Of a stretch of DNA of 48,707 nt, positions 44,683 to 48,707 are shown in pieces. Below the pieces are notes generated by a model that was not told the origin of the DNA, searched no databases, and worked only from the letters and a program-made list of their open reading frames with translations. Each line of letters starts with the position of its first letter. Positions within the stretch are counted from its first letter, which is position 1. This stretch comes from JBBRCX01 sp038204465. GTDB lineage: Bacteria; Planctomycetota; Phycisphaerae; Tepidisphaerales; Tepidisphaeraceae. The stretch spans positions 1-48,707 of the forward strand of contig JBBRCX010000022.1 in assembly GCA_038204465.1 (NCBI GenBank), in the 5' to 3' direction. Made by a program: the position numbers and the translations under genes.

Positions 44683-44904
44683 GATTTGCGATTTGCGATT
44701 TGCGATTTGCGATTGGGTCGTTGCAATTTTCGATTTGCGATTTGCGATTGGAATCTGGTGGTCCTCGCGGATTTCGATTCGGCGATCCCAATCGCAAATC
44801 AAAAATCGAAAATCGAAAATCCTTTGCGATTGGAATGTGGTGGTCCTCGCGGATTTCGATTTGGCGATCCCAATCGCAAATCAAAAATCGAAAATCGACA
44901 ATCC
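44683..44904. repeat. Heptamer and 82-bp tandem repeats between pyrB and pyrC
   Basis: Four GATTTGC heptamers run without gaps from 44683 to 44710, with two more at 44732-44745. An 82-base unit then occurs twice in tandem (44741-44822 and 44823-44904) with three mismatches. Within it AATCGCAAATC is the reverse complement of GATTTGCGATT, so inverted arms are present too. The heptamers begin four bases upstream of the pyrC start. Confidence 0.85.
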
Positions 44905-44910
44905 TGCGCT

Positions 44911-45861
<951 letters not shown>

Positions 45862-45879
45862 CCGCTTACGCGTCTCCTT

Positions 45880-46413
45880 TTACTTCTGGCGCTGCACCAC
45901 GATCTCGTCGGCGCCGTCGCTTTCCCTGAGCCGCACGTTCACCTGGTGATCGCGCGGCACGTCGGTGAGCGTGAGCCCGACGTAGTCCGGCTGGATCGGC
46001 AGCTCGCGCCCGCCGCGATCGACCAGGGCCGCGAGGCGGATGGCGCTGGGCCGGCCGAAGTCGATCAACGCGTTAAGGGCGGCCCGCACCGAGCGCCCGG
46101 TGAAGAGCACATCGTCCACCAGGAGCAGGGGCTCGTCGTCGATGCTGATGTCGATGTTCGTCGGGCGGACCATCGGCTTGGGGCCGATCTCCGACAGATC
46201 ATCGCGGTAGAGGGTGATGTCGAGCACGCCGCGGCCGATTTTGGCGTAGGCGCGCTTCTGAAGGATCGAAGCGATGCGCCCGGCGAGGGTTTCGCCGCGG
46301 GTGCGGATGCCAACGATGTTCAGGGGCTTGTCGGGCGGGAACTCTTTGGCGACGGCGGCAACGAGGTGATCGACCATCCGGCCGACATCGCCCTCATCGT
46401 ACTGATTCCGCAT
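45880..46413 (-). CDS. pyrR: Bifunctional PyrR regulator / uracil phosphoribosyltransferase
   Basis: The 177-residue protein has the PRPP motif LLLVDDVLFTGRSV at residues 96-109 and the PyrR-specific LVDRGGRELPIQPDYVG. In other bacteria PyrR binds UMP and mRNA leader structures to attenuate pyr operons and can also make UMP from uracil. The ATG at 46413 gives the family start (MRNQYDEGDVGRMVDHL). I searched the 120 bases upstream for a typical PyrR-binding loop and did not recognise one. It is the first gene of pyrR-pyrB-pyrC. Confidence 0.93.
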   Translation of the reverse strand: MRNQYDEGDVGRMVDHLVAAVAKEFPPDKPLNIVGIRTRGETLAGRIASILQKRAYAKIGRGVLDITLYRDDLSEIGPKPMVRPTNIDISIDDEPLLLVDDVLFTGRSVRAALNALIDFGRPSAIRLAALVDRGGRELPIQPDYVGLTLTDVPRDHQVNVRLRESDGADEIVVQRQK

Positions 46414-46539
46414 CAGCGAGGGAGGGTACGGCAAGGGGGGTGGATTTGCAATTTGGGGTGGGAGGCGGAGGACGGGCTGATGCCGGTCGCCGGACACCAT
46501 CACACCAGCGCCGCAAGGAACACTTGAACGGACGGAAGA

Positions 46540-46977
46540 CTAGCCGTTTTGAACGCTGCTCAGCCTGCGCTCGAGCTCCTCGACCTGACGCATCTCTTCC
46601 GGTAAGAGTGCCGATCCGGCGTTGCTTCGCGGATGTTTGACGAAGCGGTCGAAGATGGCCCCGATGTTGAACATGGCCGACGCGAGCGACGAGCAGTGCC
46701 GCACGGTGAACAACATCGCACGATCGACGTGTGTGTTGGTTGCGAGGCAAAGCAGGAACTGCGCGCCCGGCTGCAGCGGGTCTCGAGCCAGGATGCCGAT
46801 CCCGGACGATGAGGAGTTGCGGACTACCACGGTGACCGATTCGCGACTGCCGGCGCAAGGAATGATCGTCACCCGAGCGGCAATGGGCACACGCTCATGC
46901 TGGCGCGATTCGTGCTGCAGCGGGATGGCAACGGCTGCATCGGTGGCCTGGTTGAATTGATCGGCAGATAGCTTCAT
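46540..46977 (-). CDS. PilZ-domain protein
   Basis: The 145-residue protein has the RxxxR box at R25-R29 (RQHER) and the (D/N)xSxxG box at N54-G59 (NSSSSG), the two motifs with which PilZ domains bind cyclic di-GMP. The rest is a beta-barrel-like sequence and a helical C-terminus. It lacks other domains, so it is a small c-di-GMP effector. The Flp pilin gene is upstream on the same strand, separated by a repeat-containing gap, which hints at control of surface attachment. Confidence 0.75.
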   Translation of the reverse strand: MKLSADQFNQATDAAVAIPLQHESRQHERVPIAARVTIIPCAGSRESVTVVVRNSSSSGIGILARDPLQPGAQFLLCLATNTHVDRAMLFTVRHCSSLASAMFNIGAIFDRFVKHPRSNAGSALLPEEMRQVEELERRLSSVQNG

Positions 46978-46986
46978 GAGATTTTT

Positions 46987-47074
46987 GATTTTCGATTGCC
47001 GGCCTCGCCGAAGCCAGGCTTTTCGATTGGGACGCCGGCGTGCGTGCCGGGCCTCTCAACGAAAATCGAAAATC
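46987..47074. repeat. Inverted GATTTTCGATT repeat between flp and the PilZ gene
   Basis: GATTTTCGATT at 46987-46997 and its exact complement AATCGAAAATC at 47064-47074 form arms around about 66 bases that include TTTTCGATTGGGACGCCGGCG. The sequence type is the same as the repeats around pyrC. The arms could fold in RNA or be remnants of a small mobile repeat. Confidence 0.6.
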
Positions 47075-47084
47075 CCCCCGCTGT

Positions 47085-47255
47085 TTACATCGATCCGTTG
47101 AGCGAAGTCCAGCGGGCCAGCACCTTGCTGCCGACCGAACCGATGACCGCGATGGCGGCCACCACGATCAGACCCGCGATGAGAGCGTATTCCAGCACTT
47201 CGCCGCCCTGCTCGTCGGTCACCAACTGAGCAAAAAGACTCTTTAGCGCGTTCAT
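47085..47255 (-). CDS. Flp-family type IVb pilin
   Basis: The 56-residue prepilin has a short positively charged leader ending EQGG, then GEVLEYALIAGLIVVAAIAV, a hydrophobic helix with the invariant glutamate at +5 if cleavage occurs after G17. This is the pattern of Flp/Fap pilins assembled by Tad systems. AAAGGA is six bases upstream of the ATG. No Tad machinery gene is in the window, so the assembly genes must be elsewhere. A weak CTCAA-TTGAG inverted repeat lies upstream at 47323-47339. Confidence 0.9.
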   Translation of the reverse strand: MNALKSLFAQLVTDEQGGEVLEYALIAGLIVVAAIAVIGSVGSKVLARWTSLNGSM

Positions 47256-47741
47256 GGCTGTCCTTTCAAAGGCGAGATGATCCCCCTCTGCATCGGACAT
47301 GCAGACCCACGGCCTCAACGGATTTTGAGCTGTTTATCAGGATCGCAGCGTCTCATAACGGCAGCCCGCGCGCGACGCTACCGCCGGGCGACTCGCCGCC
47401 CCTCGTCCATTCGCCTCTGCAATTCGCCGCGAGGCTGATGGGCCGCCACGTCATGCCGGGAGTCGCAGGCCGATGATCGCGCCATGCCGGTCTTGGTAGC
47501 GTCATCGTCTGCGTCACTGCACCCGCTCCCCGTTCAGCGCAACAGATCCGGGTTGGGACGGGGTTGGAACGAATGAGAAAGAGTAGGATGAAGAGTAGGA
47601 TTAGGAAGCGGATTAAGAGCAGGAGCAGGAGTAAGAGCAGGATTGGATGGCGCCGTGGCCCTACCGGATCTCCGACAACGAATGGGGTGGACCGCATGAT
47701 GGAACGAACCCGGCGGGTTGCTCGCACCTTCCACTCTTGAG
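47256..47741. other. Non-coding region between flp and nhaA with a purine-rich repeat tract
   Basis: No convincing coding frame is seen in these 486 bases. The plus strand from about 47570 to 47650 is almost entirely purines and T in six-base units of the type AGGATT, AGGAGC, AAGAGT and AGGAAG. The rest is ordinary GC-rich sequence. Open frames crossing it have biased, low-complexity composition and no ribosome-binding sites. Confidence 0.5.
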
Positions 47742-48707
47742 ATGAACGACAGGATAACAACTGATTCGGTTCCGTTGGCCGCGTCGCGACTCGAACCGCT
47801 CCTGAGGCCGATTCAGGCGTTCCTGTCGGCGGAATCCGCGGGCGGGATACTGCTGCTGCTTTCGGCTGTGGCAGCAATGGCGTGGGCGAACTCGCCGTGG
47901 GGAAACAGTTACCACGAGTTCTGGCAGACTAAGCTGCGGGTTGAAGTTGCGGGGTTCTCGCACGCCGTGTCACTCGAACACTGCGTGAACGACGGGTTGA
48001 TGGCGGCCTTCTTCCTTCTGGTCGGGTTGGAGATCAAGCGCGAGTTACTCATCGGTGAGTTGGCATCACCGCAACGGGCCTTCCTTCCGGTGGCCGCGGC
48101 AATTGGCGGCATGGTCGTCCCTGCGGGGATCTATGCGGCGCTCAACGCCGGCGGGCCGGGCGCGGCGGGTTGGGGCGTGCCGATGGCCACCGACATCGCA
48201 TTCGCGGTGGGAGTACTCGCGCTCGTCGGCCGGGCGACGCCGACTTCTTTGAAGGTGTTCCTGCTGGCGGTGGCGATTGTTGACGATCTCGGAGCGGTGC
48301 TGGTGATCGCGCTGTTCTACACCGGCGAGCTTTCACTCATGGCGATCGCGGTGGCCGGCGCGTTCCTCGCGGCGCTGGTCCTGCTAAACGTGCTGCGCGT
48401 GAACGCTCCACTTCCGTACATGGTTCTGGGCGCCGGCCTTTGGGCGGCAACGCTCTATAGCGGCGTGCATGCGACGATCGCGGGAGTGGTGCTGGCGTTC
48501 ACGATTCCCGCGACGCGTCAGGTTGAGGAAGAAAGCTTCCTTGCATCCCTACGGCGGATGCTGGGAGGCTTCGAGCGCAATGCGAGCGGCGCGGCGGACC
48601 CGATCACGGAGAATCAGACCTCTGCGGTCAAGGCGATGGAAGAGGCGTTGCAGGCGGTTCAGCCGCCGCTGGCTCGCGTTGAACACGCACTGCTGAAGCC
48701 GATCAAC
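47742..48707 (+). CDS. nhaA: Na+/H+ antiporter NhaA, truncated at right edge
   Basis: At least 322 residues of the inner-membrane antiporter are present, running off the right edge. Family motifs are GILLLLSAVAAMAWANSPW near the start, the ATDIAFAVGVL block with the essential aspartate, and VAIVDDLGAVLVIALFYT with the paired aspartates of the ion-binding site. NhaA exchanges sodium for protons and aids pH and salt tolerance. A stop codon precedes the ATG in frame at 47697-47699, so 47742 is the first ATG. No strong ribosome-binding site is seen. Confidence 0.95.
   Translation, partial: MNDRITTDSVPLAASRLEPLLRPIQAFLSAESAGGILLLLSAVAAMAWANSPWGNSYHEFWQTKLRVEVAGFSHAVSLEHCVNDGLMAAFFLLVGLEIKRELLIGELASPQRAFLPVAAAIGGMVVPAGIYAALNAGGPGAAGWGVPMATDIAFAVGVLALVGRATPTSLKVFLLAVAIVDDLGAVLVIALFYTGELSLMAIAVAGAFLAALVLLNVLRVNAPLPYMVLGAGLWAATLYSGVHATIAGVVLAFTIPATRQVEEESFLASLRRMLGGFERNASGAADPITENQTSAVKAMEEALQAVQPPLARVEHALLKPIN

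Noticed and set aside
44683..44745. Possible CRISPR array from the regularly spaced GATTTGC units
   Set aside because: The unit is only seven bases, there are no spacers of constant length and no cas genes nearby; this is a tandem repeat.
46414..46539. PyrR-binding attenuator upstream of pyrR
   Set aside because: I could not recognise the conserved binding loop or a terminator/antiterminator pair; only the presence of PyrR suggests such control.

Overview
The window is GC-rich, almost gap-free bacterial chromosome and most probably comes from a member of the Planctomycetota. The family-level evidence is a DUF1501/DUF1800 pair, a secreted beta-helix protein with an N-terminal LEPR-XLL-like motif, a DUF6785-type membrane protein, a PmoA/DUF6807 protein, and a MoxR-DUF58-BatA/VWA-DUF4175 operon. 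Order and genus cannot be fixed from sequence alone. Many genes lack a clear Shine-Dalgarno sequence.

Layout. (1) 1-12.4 kb, minus strand: a tightly packed envelope operon read MoxR ATPase, DUF58, BatA/VWA protein, second VWA membrane protein, giant DUF4175 coiled-coil protein, secreted alpha/alpha-toroid protein, and a signal-peptide protein cut by the left edge. (2) 12.5-16.7 kb: mutM, a DUF6785 membrane protein and a convergent sensor kinase. (3) 16.9-20.9 kb: an insertion-sequence remnant, then rpsA with a good promoter and a hairpin at its start, a RpoD-family sigma factor and apt. (4) 21.0-25.5 kb, minus: DUF1501 and DUF1800 genes and a frameshifted LEPR-XLL beta-helix gene. (5) 25.6-30.1 kb, minus: an ABC exporter and a glycosidase-glycosyltransferase fusion, start and stop codons almost touching. 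(6) 30.3-36.2 kb, minus: PmoA-like protein, miaA, leuB-type dehydrogenase, trxB, a possible antitoxin, a MazF-like toxin, rnpA and yidD. (7) 36.4-42.2 kb, minus: tRNA-Arg, UDP-xylose synthase-type enzyme, family 2 glycosyltransferase, and a HlyD/MacB-LolC/LolD-type export system. (8) 42.4-48.7 kb: a bifunctional-nuclease-family protein, PII, tRNA-CAT, the pyrR-pyrB-pyrC cluster, a PilZ protein, a Flp pilin and a right-truncated nhaA.

How the genes work together. Several sets are plausible functional units: the MoxR/VWA operon (assembly or maturation of a periplasmic target), the GH-GT2 fusion plus ABC exporter (synthesis and export of a glycan, by analogy with cyclic-glucan systems), the HlyD-permease-ATPase set next to two sugar enzymes, and the pyrimidine cluster with its own PyrR. 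Housekeeping genes (rpsA, sigma factor, apt, mutM, miaA, rnpA, trxB) are interspersed.

The less ordinary material is in non-coding DNA and gene junctions: a 19-bp insertion-sequence end motif shared by two sites 19 kb apart, heptamer and 82-bp repeats covering the pyrC start region, a purine-rich hexamer tract upstream of nhaA, GC-rich palindromes, a PII protein without the uridylylated tyrosine, and a single-base frameshift in the beta-helix gene.
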